Shown here: in pieces, positions 1-6,613 of the stretch
Layout: the number at the start of each line of letters is the position of its first letter
How positions within the stretch are numbered: position 1 is the first letter of the stretch
Assembly (NCBI GenBank): GCA_964586765.1
Contig: CAZPHN010000043.1
Coordinates: 1-15,387 of the forward strand
Origin: UBA3263 sp964586765
GTDB taxonomy: Bacteria; Bacteroidota; Bacteroidia; Bacteroidales; Muribaculaceae
Direction: 5' to 3'
DNA length: 15,387 nucleotides
Notes under the pieces: model-generated
Database searches by the model: none
What the model was told of the DNA's origin: nothing
What the model saw: the letters and a program-made list of their open reading frames with translations, nothing else
Translations under genes and position numbers: made by a program

Positions 1-528
1 CACGCCGGCACTCTTGGCGCAGTGGGCCTGCAGTTCTTCGATAAAGCCTTTGCCTGACTTGGGGTCTGTGTCGCGACCGTCCATGAAGCAGTGGATATAG
101 ACTTTATCAAGACCGTAATGTTTGGCAATGTCGCAGAGGGCGAAAAGATGGTCAAAGCTGGAGTGAACGCCGCCGTTTGAGGTAAGACCCATGAGGTGGA
201 GTCCGCAGCCGGTCTGTTTGGCGGTCTCGAAGGCGGATTTGATTTCGGGATTGTTGAGAATCGAGCCGTCGGCAATCGATTTGTTGATTTTTACCAGATC
301 CTGATAAACCACACGTCCGGCACCGATGTTGAGGTGACCTACCTCGGAGTTGCCCATCTGACCGTCGGGGAGGCCGACGTTCTCGCCTGATGCCTGAAGC
401 TCGGAGTGGGGATAGTTTTTAAGCAGGGAGTCCCAGTAGGGGGTGGGGGTCTGATAGATTACGTCACCTTTCGAGCGGTTGCCGATGCCCCAGCCGTCAA
501 GGATTACGAGTAATGCTTTACTTGCCAT
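1..528 (-). CDS. gpmI: 2,3-bisphosphoglycerate-independent phosphoglycerate mutase, N-terminal 176 residues (cut by window edge)
   Basis: Interconverts 3-phosphoglycerate and 2-phosphoglycerate in cytoplasmic glycolysis and gluconeogenesis, by the Mn-dependent, cofactor-independent mechanism. Seen in the translation: the metal-binding DGWG at residues 11-14, the MGNSEVGH block with the phosphoserine nucleophile at Ser61, SNGGVHS with His122, and HCFMDGRD with Asp150 and Arg152. These are the hallmark blocks of the alkaline-phosphatase-superfamily mutase. The frame stays open to base 1, so the C-terminal two thirds, with the remaining metal ligands, lie outside the window. The start at 528 gives the usual family N-terminus (MASKALLVILDGWG). 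It lies 50 nt downstream of dnaX on the same strand with no visible terminator between, so read-through from dnaX is plausible. Confidence 0.96.
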   Translation of the reverse strand, partial: MASKALLVILDGWGIGNRSKGDVIYQTPTPYWDSLLKNYPHSELQASGENVGLPDGQMGNSEVGHLNIGAGRVVYQDLVKINKSIADGSILNNPEIKSAFETAKQTGCGLHLMGLTSNGGVHSSFDHLFALCDIAKHYGLDKVYIHCFMDGRDTDPKSGKGFIEELQAHCAKSAGV

Positions 529-578
529 TATTTTAGAAATTTAGTTAAGTATTATTGTGTTTTTTTGATTTTTCGGGT

Positions 579-2312
579 TTATTCGAGCGAAAGATGGAGA
601 CTTTCAACGAGTTTGCGCAGGTTTTCATGCTTTTCGAGGAGATGGTCAAGGACCTGACGCTCAGTCCATGCAAGCGGGGAGCCTTCACCTTCTACTTTTT
701 CGGGAATGAAACGCAGGTCGGGGTTGCCGAGCGACTGACCGATTTCGCGGGTCAGGACCGGAAGCCATTTTTCGAGGACGTCGGCCTGCGCGGGGCTCTC
801 ATAGCGGATTTTGAAATCGGTCATGGAGCCTTCGGCGGGGGTAGGGATGCAGCCACGGAGGGTTGAGGCGAGGATGTGTTCCGACGTGCGGGAGTCGGCG
901 AACGTGAGCCATGCGTTGCGGACGCCATCGGCAGTCAGCGGCTTTTTCTCGACGGCGGGCATGGTCGGCGCGGCGGGCGCGTTTTGGTCAGGGGTAGCCG
1001 CGGCGGGCTTGTCGGGCGTGCGGTTCGCTCCCGGACGAATCGAAATCGAGGGTCCGAGGGAGGTTACCTTGCGGGGTGCGGCTGCCGGCGCGGCGGGGGG
1101 AGTACTCGGAGAGCTCTGAGAACTCGGAGTACTCTGAGGTCGCGGAGGCTTTTGGGTGGGTGCTGTAGCAACTATTGGTTGCAGTTTCTGCCCCTCTCCG
1201 GCACCTTCATCGGCAGAGGGGCTGTCCGCTTGGCAGAGTTTGATGAGCGTGAGCTCAACAAGAAACTGCTTGTTAGCGGCAGTGCGGTAATTGAGGTCGG
1301 CGGTGTTACAGAGGTCCATGGCGCGATAGAGCATCTTAGGCGTGCATTTTGCCGCCAGTTCTGCCATCTGAGCGCGGTGGGCATCGTCCGTCTCGAGCAG
1401 CGAAATGGTCTTGGGGTCACGCGCCACGACGAGGTCGCGGAAGTAATCTGCCAGACCGGTCAGGAAAAAGTGGTTGTTGAAGCCATTGTCGCGCACCTCT
1501 TTATATATAAGGAGTGCGTCAGCCACATTTCCGCTAAGGAACGCCTCGAGCAGGCGGTTATAGACCGCGGAGTCGAGCACGTTGAGGTTTTCGATGGTCG
1601 AGGCGTATGTAATCTTATTGAGCGATGACGCGGCTACCTGATCGAAAATCGAAAGGGCGTCGCGCATGGCTCCGTCGGCTTTGCGGGCAATCACGTTGAG
1701 GGCGGCAGGCTCCGCCTCGATGCCTTCGTTGGCGGCGACGTATGCCAGATGTTCAACCATGTCGGCGATGGTGATTCGGTTGAAGTCGAAAATCTGACAA
1801 CGGGAGAGAATCGTGGGGATTACTTTGTGTTTCTCGGTGGTGGCGAGAATGAAAATGACATACGACGGCGGCTCCTCGAGAGTCTTGAGGAACGCATTGA
1901 ACGCACCGGATGAGAGCATATGGACCTCGTCGACAATGAAAACACGGTAGCGTCCTTCCGTCGGCGGGATGCGCGTCTGGTCAATGAGCTGGCGGATATC
2001 TTCGACGCCATTGTTTGACGCCGCGTCGAGTTCGATGATGTTCAGCGAACGGTTTTCATTGAACTGGCGGCAGGAGTCACATTCGTTGCAAGCCTCGCCT
2101 TCCGGGGTGCGGCTGGTGCAGTTGATGGTTTTGGCGAAAATTCGCGCACACGATGTCTTTCCGACACCGCGCGAACCGCAGAACAGATAGGCATGGGCGA
2201 GCCGGTCTGTCGCGATGGAGTTTTTGAGGGTTGCCGCAAGAGCTTTCTGTCCGACGACGGATGCAAACGTCGAGGGTCGGTACTTGCGGGCGGATACGAG
2301 ATATTTTTCCAT
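579..2312 (-). CDS. dnaX: DNA polymerase III subunit gamma/tau
   Basis: Clamp-loader ATPase of the replicative polymerase; it opens and loads the sliding clamp and, as tau, tethers polymerase cores. The 577-residue product starts MEKYLVSARKYRP, the conserved DnaX N-terminus. Visible motifs are Walker A GSRGVGKT (46-53), the zinc module with Cys65, Cys75, Cys78 and Cys81, Walker B DEVH (128-131), and the SRC sensor (170-172). A Pro/Ala/Ser/Thr-rich linker covers about residues 370-470 and leads to a C-terminal domain typical of tau. I saw no A-rich slippery heptamer that would support a shorter gamma form. The only -7-like box upstream (2320-2327) lies so close to the ATG that the mRNA may be nearly leaderless. 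It is divergent from rplS and upstream of gpmI. Confidence 0.97.
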   Translation of the reverse strand: MEKYLVSARKYRPSTFASVVGQKALAATLKNSIATDRLAHAYLFCGSRGVGKTSCARIFAKTINCTSRTPEGEACNECDSCRQFNENRSLNIIELDAASNNGVEDIRQLIDQTRIPPTEGRYRVFIVDEVHMLSSGAFNAFLKTLEEPPSYVIFILATTEKHKVIPTILSRCQIFDFNRITIADMVEHLAYVAANEGIEAEPAALNVIARKADGAMRDALSIFDQVAASSLNKITYASTIENLNVLDSAVYNRLLEAFLSGNVADALLIYKEVRDNGFNNHFFLTGLADYFRDLVVARDPKTISLLETDDAHRAQMAELAAKCTPKMLYRAMDLCNTADLNYRTAANKQFLVELTLIKLCQADSPSADEGAGEGQKLQPIVATAPTQKPPRPQSTPSSQSSPSTPPAAPAAAPRKVTSLGPSISIRPGANRTPDKPAAATPDQNAPAAPTMPAVEKKPLTADGVRNAWLTFADSRTSEHILASTLRGCIPTPAEGSMTDFKIRYESPAQADVLEKWLPVLTREIGQSLGNPDLRFIPEKVEGEGSPLAWTERQVLDHLLEKHENLRKLVESLHLSLE

Positions 2313-2319
2313 TTGCCGA

Positions 2320-2327
2320 CAAAGTTA
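2320..2327 (-). promoter_or_regulatory. putative dnaX -7 promoter box
   Basis: On the minus strand this reads TAACTTTG, a full match to the Bacteroidetes -7 consensus TAnnTTTG. It ends only 7 nt before the dnaX ATG. The region where a -33 TTTG would sit (about 2347-2350) falls inside the ATGAAAA heptad repeat and carries only TTTTC, so the -33 element is weak or absent. Confidence 0.5.
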
Positions 2328-2337
2328 CGATAATTAA

Positions 2338-2365
2338 ATGAAAAATGAAAAATGAAAAATGAAAA
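2338..2365. repeat. heptanucleotide tandem repeat (ATGAAAA)x4
   Basis: Four uninterrupted copies of ATGAAAA with ATG at 2338, 2345, 2352 and 2359. It lies between the divergent dnaX and rplS promoters and over the expected -33 region of dnaX. No open reading frame runs through it into rplS. Confidence 0.9.
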
Positions 2366-2377
2366 ATTGCGATTTTC

Positions 2378-2408
2378 TTGCGTAGAAAGCGGAAAATATG
2401 TAACTTTG
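2378..2408 (+). promoter_or_regulatory. rplS promoter, Bacteroidetes sigma-ABfr type
   Basis: TTG at 2378-2380 (-33) and TAACTTTG at 2401-2408 (-7) with 20 nt between, matching the TTTG / TAnnTTTG pattern. The predicted start near 2414 leaves a leader of about 80 nt before rplS, longer than the 20-35 nt leaders predicted for the sugar genes in this window. Confidence 0.7.
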
Positions 2409-2496
2409 CAGCCGGATTTCGCAGCCGCTGTCGCGACGAAGAGGTGCGCGTTAATGCTGCGGACGAATGTAAAACCCTTTCAATCAATTAGTCACA

Positions 2497-2880
2497 ATGG
2501 ACTTGATTAAGATTGCCGAAGAGGCATTTGCCCAAAACAAAACCTATCCCCGCTTCCAGCCGGGCGACACCATCACCGTTTCCTATCGTATTAAAGAAGG
2601 TAACAAGGAGCGTATCCAGCAGTATCGTGGTGTTGTTATCAAGATTTCAGGTGAGGGCAGCAAGAAGCGTTTCACCGTTCGCAAGATGAGCGACAATATC
2701 GGTGTTGAGCGTATCTTCCCGATGGAGTCTCCCTTTATTGACTCAATCGTAGTCAACAAGTACGGTAAGGTTCGCCGCGCTAAACTCTATTACCTGCGCG
2801 CACTCACCGGCAAAAAGGCTCGCATCAAGGAGCGTCGCCTCAAGGCTTCGGAACAGGCAGCACTTGCCGCCGAAAAGTAA
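2497..2880 (+). CDS. rplS: 50S ribosomal protein L19
   Basis: Structural protein of the large ribosomal subunit at the interface with the small subunit. The 127-residue product has the family core: FQPGDTITVSYRI near the N-terminus, IQQYRGVVIKISG, FTVRKMSDNIGVERIFP, and the basic end with KVRRAKLYYLRALTGKKARIKERR. Length is normal for the family (about 115-130 residues). A short Ala-rich tail follows the conserved part. It is monocistronic, with its own promoter and a strong terminator six nucleotides after the stop codon. Confidence 0.98.
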   Translation: MDLIKIAEEAFAQNKTYPRFQPGDTITVSYRIKEGNKERIQQYRGVVIKISGEGSKKRFTVRKMSDNIGVERIFPMESPFIDSIVVNKYGKVRRAKLYYLRALTGKKARIKERRLKASEQAALAAEK

Positions 2881-2885
2881 AAAAG

Positions 2886-2913
2886 AAGCCGCCGCTTTCC
2901 GGCGGCTTTTTTT
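2886..2913 (+). terminator. intrinsic terminator of rplS
   Basis: GC-rich stem AGCCGCCG (2887-2894) with CGGCGGCT (2900-2907), loop CTTTC, extended by one A-T pair, then a run of T to 2913. It isolates rplS from purE. Confidence 0.92.
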
Positions 2914-2931
2914 ATTGATGGTTTTCCTTAT

Positions 2932-2976
2932 AATAAATCTTATAAGTTTTATAAATCATATAAATTTTATAAAATG
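2932..2976. repeat. degenerate 9-nt tandem repeat TATAAATYT overlapping the purE start
   Basis: Four exact-period copies, TATAAGTTT (2941), TATAAATCA (2950), TATAAATTT (2959) and TATAAAATG (2968), preceded by a related 9-mer at 2932. The last copy ends on the purE ATG. The stretch is nearly all A and T and probably holds the purE promoter or leader, though only weak -7-like strings such as TAAGTTTT are visible. Confidence 0.75.
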
Positions 2977-3480
2977 ACTCCTCAGGTTTCAATCATAATG
3001 GGCAGCACTTCGGACCTGCCCGTGCTGAAAAAGGCGGCTGATTTTCTGAATACCCTTCAGGTGCCTTTTGAAATGAACGCGCTGTCAGCCCACCGTACCC
3101 CTGCCGAGGTAGAGGCTTTTGCGCGCGGTGCCAAGGACCGCGGACTGAAAGTAATCATTGCCGCTGCGGGCATGGCTGCCGCTCTGCCCGGCGTAATAGC
3201 CGCCATGACGCCGCTGCCCGTAATCGGTGTGCCTATCAATTCGACCCTTGACGGCAACGATGCCCTTCTGTCGATTGTACAGATGCCTCCGGGCGTGGCT
3301 GTCGCTACCGTTGGAATCAACGGCGCGCTGAACGCCGCCATCCTTGCCGTGCAGATGCTCGCGCTCTCGGATAGCGAACTTTCCGCACGTTTTGACGAAT
3401 ATCGCTCAAAACTTAACGAAAAAATCGTAAAAGCCAACGCAGAACTGGCTGAAATAAAATACGACTTCAAAACAAATTAA
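2974..3480 (+). CDS. purE: N5-carboxyaminoimidazole ribonucleotide mutase (class I PurE)
   Basis: Moves the carboxyl group of N5-CAIR to carbon 4, giving CAIR, in de novo purine synthesis in the cytoplasm. The 168-residue protein shows GSTSD (10-14) for the phosphate end of the nucleotide, SAHRTP (38-43) with the catalytic His40, AAGMAAALPG (64-73) and the VQMPPGVAVATVGI stretch. Length matches bacterial class I PurE. Its N5-CAIR substrate is normally made by PurK, which is not in the window. ispG starts 12 nt downstream, so the two are very likely cotranscribed. Confidence 0.96.
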   Translation: MTPQVSIIMGSTSDLPVLKKAADFLNTLQVPFEMNALSAHRTPAEVEAFARGAKDRGLKVIIAAAGMAAALPGVIAAMTPLPVIGVPINSTLDGNDALLSIVQMPPGVAVATVGINGALNAAILAVQMLALSDSELSARFDEYRSKLNEKIVKANAELAEIKYDFKTN

Positions 3481-3492
3481 TTAGTTTTTGTT

Positions 3493-5061
3493 ATGGACTT
3501 GCTGAATTGCCGTCGTCGTCCATGTAGGGAAGTAATCGTGGGCGGACGTGTAAAGATTGGAGCCAATAACCCGATTGTGGTTCAAAGCATGACGTCGACC
3601 TCTACTACCGACGAGGCGGAATCTGTGGCTCAGATTGAGCGCATAGCCGCTGCCGGAGCGGAGCTGGTTCGCCTGACCGCTCAGGGCGTGCGTGAAGCTG
3701 AGGCGATGGGACGTATGCGCCCGCATGTGTCAGTGCCGTTGGTGGCTGACATTCATTTCAATCCTAATGCGGCTATGGCGGCGGCAAAAGCGGTTCAGAA
3801 AGTGCGTATTAATCCCGGAAACTTCGTGCGCCCCGGAGCCGACATTGACTCCGCTCTCCTGCCGCTGCTGGCTCTGCTAAAGGAGAACGACGGCGCGCTG
3901 CGCATAGGAGTGAACCATGGTTCCCTCTCGCCGGAAATCATGGAGAAATATGGCGACACCCCCGAGGGAATGGTTGAGAGTGCCATGCAGTATCTCCGTA
4001 TATGTGACCGCGAGGGTTTCCATAACATAGTTGTCAGCATCAAGGCGTCGAATACAGTCGTAATGGTGCGCACGGTGCGCCTCTTGGCTGAAACGATGAA
4101 AAACGAAGGTCTTCAGTATCCGCTTCACCTCGGGGTGACCGAGGCGGGCGATGGCGAGGACGGGCGTGTAAAGTCTGCCGTAGGTATCGGCGCGCTCCTT
4201 TATCAGGGCATAGGCGACACCATCCGCGTCTCGCTCAGCGAAGACCCCGAGCGGGAAGTGCCGGTTGCGCGCGCGCTGTTGGCTCATATCGCCAAGGCTC
4301 AGGCTGCACCCGCTTTCCATGTGGAATACGCACCCGGCTATAACCCTATTGCCCCGGAGCGGATTGAGTCGGTTGCCGTGGGCAATGTTGGCGGCGATAA
4401 CCTCCCTGTGGTTATTGGATTGGATTCGGTTGACGCCAAGCTCGTTGAGACCGATACCGCCGATGCGCTTGAGCGCACATATGCGCCTGATGAGGTCATT
4501 GTCCTCACCTCCCGCCATCAGAACCCTGTCGGCGACCTTCAGGCTGCGCATCATAGGCTGATTCTTCACGGCGTACATAACCCCGTGATTATGAGTCTGG
4601 CTTATGACCCCGCCGACCCGGATTTGGCTCTGAAGGCGGCAGCCGATTTCGGAACCTTACTGCTCAACGGTCATGCCGACGGTATCCGTATAGTCGCTCC
4701 GGGAGCGGATACCAATTCCTTGGCACTTAACATACTGCAGGCTGCCCGTCTGAGAATTTCCAAGACGGAATTCATCAGCTGCCCGAGCTGTGGACGCACA
4801 ATGTTTGACCTTCAGCAGACCCTCCGCAAGATTAAGGATGCAACGGGTCATCTCAAGGGTTTGAAAATCGGAGTTATGGGATGTATTGTCAACGGTCCCG
4901 GCGAAATGGCTGACGCCGATTACGGTTACGTAGGTGCCGGAGTTGGAAACGTAAGCCTTTACCGCCGCCGCGAGTGTGTGATGAAAAACATCCCGCAGGA
5001 GGAGGCACTTGACCGTCTCATAGACCTTATTAAGCAAAACGGAGAATGGGTGGAGCCGTAA
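3493..5061 (+). CDS. ispG: 4-hydroxy-3-methylbut-2-en-1-yl diphosphate synthase, three-domain form
   Basis: Reductive ring opening of MEcPP to HMBPP, the penultimate step of the non-mevalonate isoprenoid pathway, using a [4Fe-4S] cluster. Residues 1 to about 265 form the TIM-barrel domain (VVQSMTSTSTTD, VADIHFNP, KVRINPGN, LHLGVTEAGDG). An extra middle region of roughly 150 residues follows. The C-terminal cluster domain has Cys430 and Cys433 (CPSC), Cys464 (MGCIVNGPGE) and Glu471, the expected four ligands. At 522 residues it is much longer than the two-domain E. coli enzyme (372), as is usual for the plant, Chlamydia and Bacteroidetes type. It sits between purE and an M16 peptidase gene that overlaps its 3' end. 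Confidence 0.97.
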   Translation: MDLLNCRRRPCREVIVGGRVKIGANNPIVVQSMTSTSTTDEAESVAQIERIAAAGAELVRLTAQGVREAEAMGRMRPHVSVPLVADIHFNPNAAMAAAKAVQKVRINPGNFVRPGADIDSALLPLLALLKENDGALRIGVNHGSLSPEIMEKYGDTPEGMVESAMQYLRICDREGFHNIVVSIKASNTVVMVRTVRLLAETMKNEGLQYPLHLGVTEAGDGEDGRVKSAVGIGALLYQGIGDTIRVSLSEDPEREVPVARALLAHIAKAQAAPAFHVEYAPGYNPIAPERIESVAVGNVGGDNLPVVIGLDSVDAKLVETDTADALERTYAPDEVIVLTSRHQNPVGDLQAAHHRLILHGVHNPVIMSLAYDPADPDLALKAAADFGTLLLNGHADGIRIVAPGADTNSLALNILQAARLRISKTEFISCPSCGRTMFDLQQTLRKIKDATGHLKGLKIGVMGCIVNGPGEMADADYGYVGAGVGNVSLYRRRECVMKNIPQEEALDRLIDLIKQNGEWVEP

Positions 5062-6278
5062 ATATCCGCACGGTTACATTGGCAAACGGCTTGCGCTGCG
5101 TGGCGCGTCAGGTGAGCGGTGTGACCGAATGTTGCGGCGTGACCTTCAACAGCGGCTCGCGCGATGAAGTTGCCGACGCAGACCATGGTCTCGCCCACTT
5201 TGTAGAGCATACCATATTTAAAGGGACCTCGCGCCGCTCCGGCTCCTATGTGCTTAACCGCATGGAAGCCGTAGGCGGTGAGCTCAACGCCTTCACCACA
5301 AAGGAGGAGACCACCGTCTATTCCCTCATGCCTACGGGCAATTTCCGCCGCGCCACGCGTCTTATCGGCGAATTGGCGTCTGATTCCGCCTTTCCCGAAA
5401 AAGGACTCGCGTTGGAGCGCGATGTGGTCTGCGATGAGATAGACTCATATCTTGATTCGCCCGCCGAGGCAGCCTATGACCTTTTCGACGAGATGTTTTT
5501 TGCCGGAAATCCGTTGGCTCACAATATTCTCGGGCGTAAACAGACCGTCATGGCTTTTACCGGCGAGCGTTGTCGCCGCTATCTGCACGAACGTTTTACC
5601 GCCGACAACGGTGTATACTTCTACCTCGGTCCGGAAGACCCGGAAAAGGTTTTTCGGGAGGCGGAGCTTACATTCTCATCATTACCGCTGCGCGCTGTCG
5701 AGTCGCCTCGCCATATTCCGGTCGAGTGTCGCCCCGAGGTGACGGTGCAGGACAATGGTTCACACCAGTGTCATACCGTAATGGGCACAGCCATAGGCGG
5801 ACTTCATGATTCTTCGCGCCATATCACCGCCCTTGCCGTCAACATACTTGGCGGTCCCGGCATGAACGCGCTGCTCAATTTAGCGTTGCGTGAGCGCAAC
5901 GGGCTGGTTTATACCGTGGAGGCATCAACCGCGCTTTATTCCGACTGCGGGCTGATGACCATCTACTTCGGCTGTGACCACTCCGACTTGGAAAAATGTC
6001 GCAAACTTGTGTGCCGTACCCTTGAGCGGTTTGCCGAAAAACCGCTTACTGACCGTCAGCTTGCCGCATATAAGCGTCAGTATCTCGGACAACTTACCCT
6101 CGGGTGTGACAATAAGGAGCAGCTGGCTCTCAACAGCGGGCGCGCTCTTCTTCACGGACTCGCCATTCCGCAGTTTGACGTCACCGCCGCGCGCGTCGAC
6201 TCAATCACCGCCGCGCAGCTCCACGAGGCGGCAATCAGACTTGCGTCTGCTCCTCTCCGCGCTCTCACATTAGCGTAA
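5046..6278 (+). CDS. M16 family zinc metallopeptidase (pitrilysin / processing-peptidase-like)
   Basis: A 410-residue zinc peptidase of the single-chain, half-length type. It has the inverted zinc motif HFVEH (His51, Glu54 catalytic, His55) and the third ligand Glu131 in ERDVVCDEIDSY, at the spacing expected for M16. The C-terminal half carries the R-x6-Y signature (Arg282, Tyr289 in LRERNGLVY) that binds substrate. Family members of this size act on peptides or unfolded proteins; the substrate cannot be told from sequence. I see no signal peptide, so it is probably cytoplasmic. The start overlaps the ispG end by 16 nt, indicating translational coupling in a purE-ispG-M16 operon. A later start is possible, but the family's N-terminal strand (NIRTVTLANGLRCVA) begins right after the chosen Met. 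Confidence 0.92.
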   Translation: MGGAVNIRTVTLANGLRCVARQVSGVTECCGVTFNSGSRDEVADADHGLAHFVEHTIFKGTSRRSGSYVLNRMEAVGGELNAFTTKEETTVYSLMPTGNFRRATRLIGELASDSAFPEKGLALERDVVCDEIDSYLDSPAEAAYDLFDEMFFAGNPLAHNILGRKQTVMAFTGERCRRYLHERFTADNGVYFYLGPEDPEKVFREAELTFSSLPLRAVESPRHIPVECRPEVTVQDNGSHQCHTVMGTAIGGLHDSSRHITALAVNILGGPGMNALLNLALRERNGLVYTVEASTALYSDCGLMTIYFGCDHSDLEKCRKLVCRTLERFAEKPLTDRQLAAYKRQYLGQLTLGCDNKEQLALNSGRALLHGLAIPQFDVTAARVDSITAAQLHEAAIRLASAPLRALTLA

Positions 6279-6305
6279 AAAGGGAAAAATCGTCCCCGGA
6301 ATGTT

Positions 6306-6332
6306 AAAAATATGCTAAATAACATATTTTTT
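6306..6332 (+). terminator. AT-rich hairpin, possible terminator of the purE-ispG-M16 operon
   Basis: AAAAATATG (6306-6314) pairs perfectly with CATATTTTT (6323-6331) around an 8-nt loop, ending in a T run. The stem has one G-C pair, so termination would be weak. It lies 27 nt after the M16 stop codon and just before the next promoter. Confidence 0.4.
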
Positions 6333-6344
6333 CTGCAAAAACAC

Positions 6345-6374
6345 TTGCAAATTCAAAAAAACTCCGTACCTTTG
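6345..6374 (+). promoter_or_regulatory. promoter of a small transcription unit
   Basis: TTG at 6345-6347 and TACCTTTG at 6367-6374 with 19 nt between, matching the Bacteroidetes consensus spacing. Predicted transcription start about 6380. Confidence 0.7.
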
Positions 6375-6379
6375 CACTG

Positions 6380-6446
6380 TGTTTTTCATGGTATTAGATT
6401 TAAGGTTAACTAAGATTGGTTGTCGGGACGACAATCAATTTTTTTG
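6380..6446 (+). ncRNA. candidate small RNA or attenuator leader (about 65 nt)
   Basis: This stretch is bounded by a good promoter and a perfect intrinsic terminator, so a discrete transcript of about 65 nt is expected. Its body contains GGTATTAGATTTAAGG. A short frame opens at an ATG at 6388 and closes at 6457-6459 (23 codons, beginning MVLDLRLTKIG); it runs through the terminator hairpin and past the T tract. A transcript ending at the terminator would therefore lack the stop codon, so either the frame is not translated or the element works as a leader-peptide attenuator for read-through transcripts. I have an unverified impression that closely related sequences occur in other Bacteroidales. 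I assign no function. Confidence 0.5.
6412..6446 (+). terminator. intrinsic terminator of the small transcription unit
   Basis: ATTGGTTGTCG (6415-6425) pairs with CGACAATCAAT (6429-6439) over 11 bp with one G-T wobble. The loop is GGA and six T follow. Upstream AAG can extend pairing into the T run. Confidence 0.85.
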
Positions 6447-6539
6447 TCTCCCCATCTGACTCCTGACAATCAACGTTGCGAAATAGTCCAAGAAGAAATG
6501 TTAGATAAGTATGTGCTTAAAAAATACAGCTTTGGGGAA

Positions 6540-6569
6540 TTGTGAGTTCATAATTTATTTGTAACTTTG
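6540..6569 (+). promoter_or_regulatory. promoter of the DUF1016 nuclease gene
   Basis: TTG at 6540-6542 and TAACTTTG at 6562-6569, separated by 19 nt. The leader to the ATG at 6614 would be about 38 nt, so this gene has its own transcription start downstream of the small unit's terminator. Confidence 0.7.
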
Positions 6570-6613
6570 CGTTTAGCATCAAAGTTTTGTAAGCAATAAA
6601 GCATAATTATTAT

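Noticed and set aside
1095..1100. Run of six G (six C on the coding strand) in dnaX as a possible slippage site for a gamma subunit
   Set aside because: It lies in a Pro/Ala-rich linker where such codons are expected; there is no classic A-rich slippery heptamer or clear stimulatory stem beside it.
1100..1140. Repetitive GAGCTCTGAGAACTCGGAGTACTC-like string that could look like a small repeat or regulatory palindrome
   Set aside because: It encodes the low-complexity Ser/Thr/Pro/Gln linker of DnaX, and coding constraint explains the repeats.
876..1628. 250-residue plus-strand open frame opposite dnaX
   Set aside because: It is antisense to the conserved dnaX frame, Arg/Gly-rich and without recognisable motifs, as expected from the GC-rich linker codons of dnaX read backwards.
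3877..4578. 233-residue minus-strand open frame opposite ispG
   Set aside because: The opposite strand encodes clearly conserved IspG sequence; the antisense product has no family features and no promoter or leader of its own.
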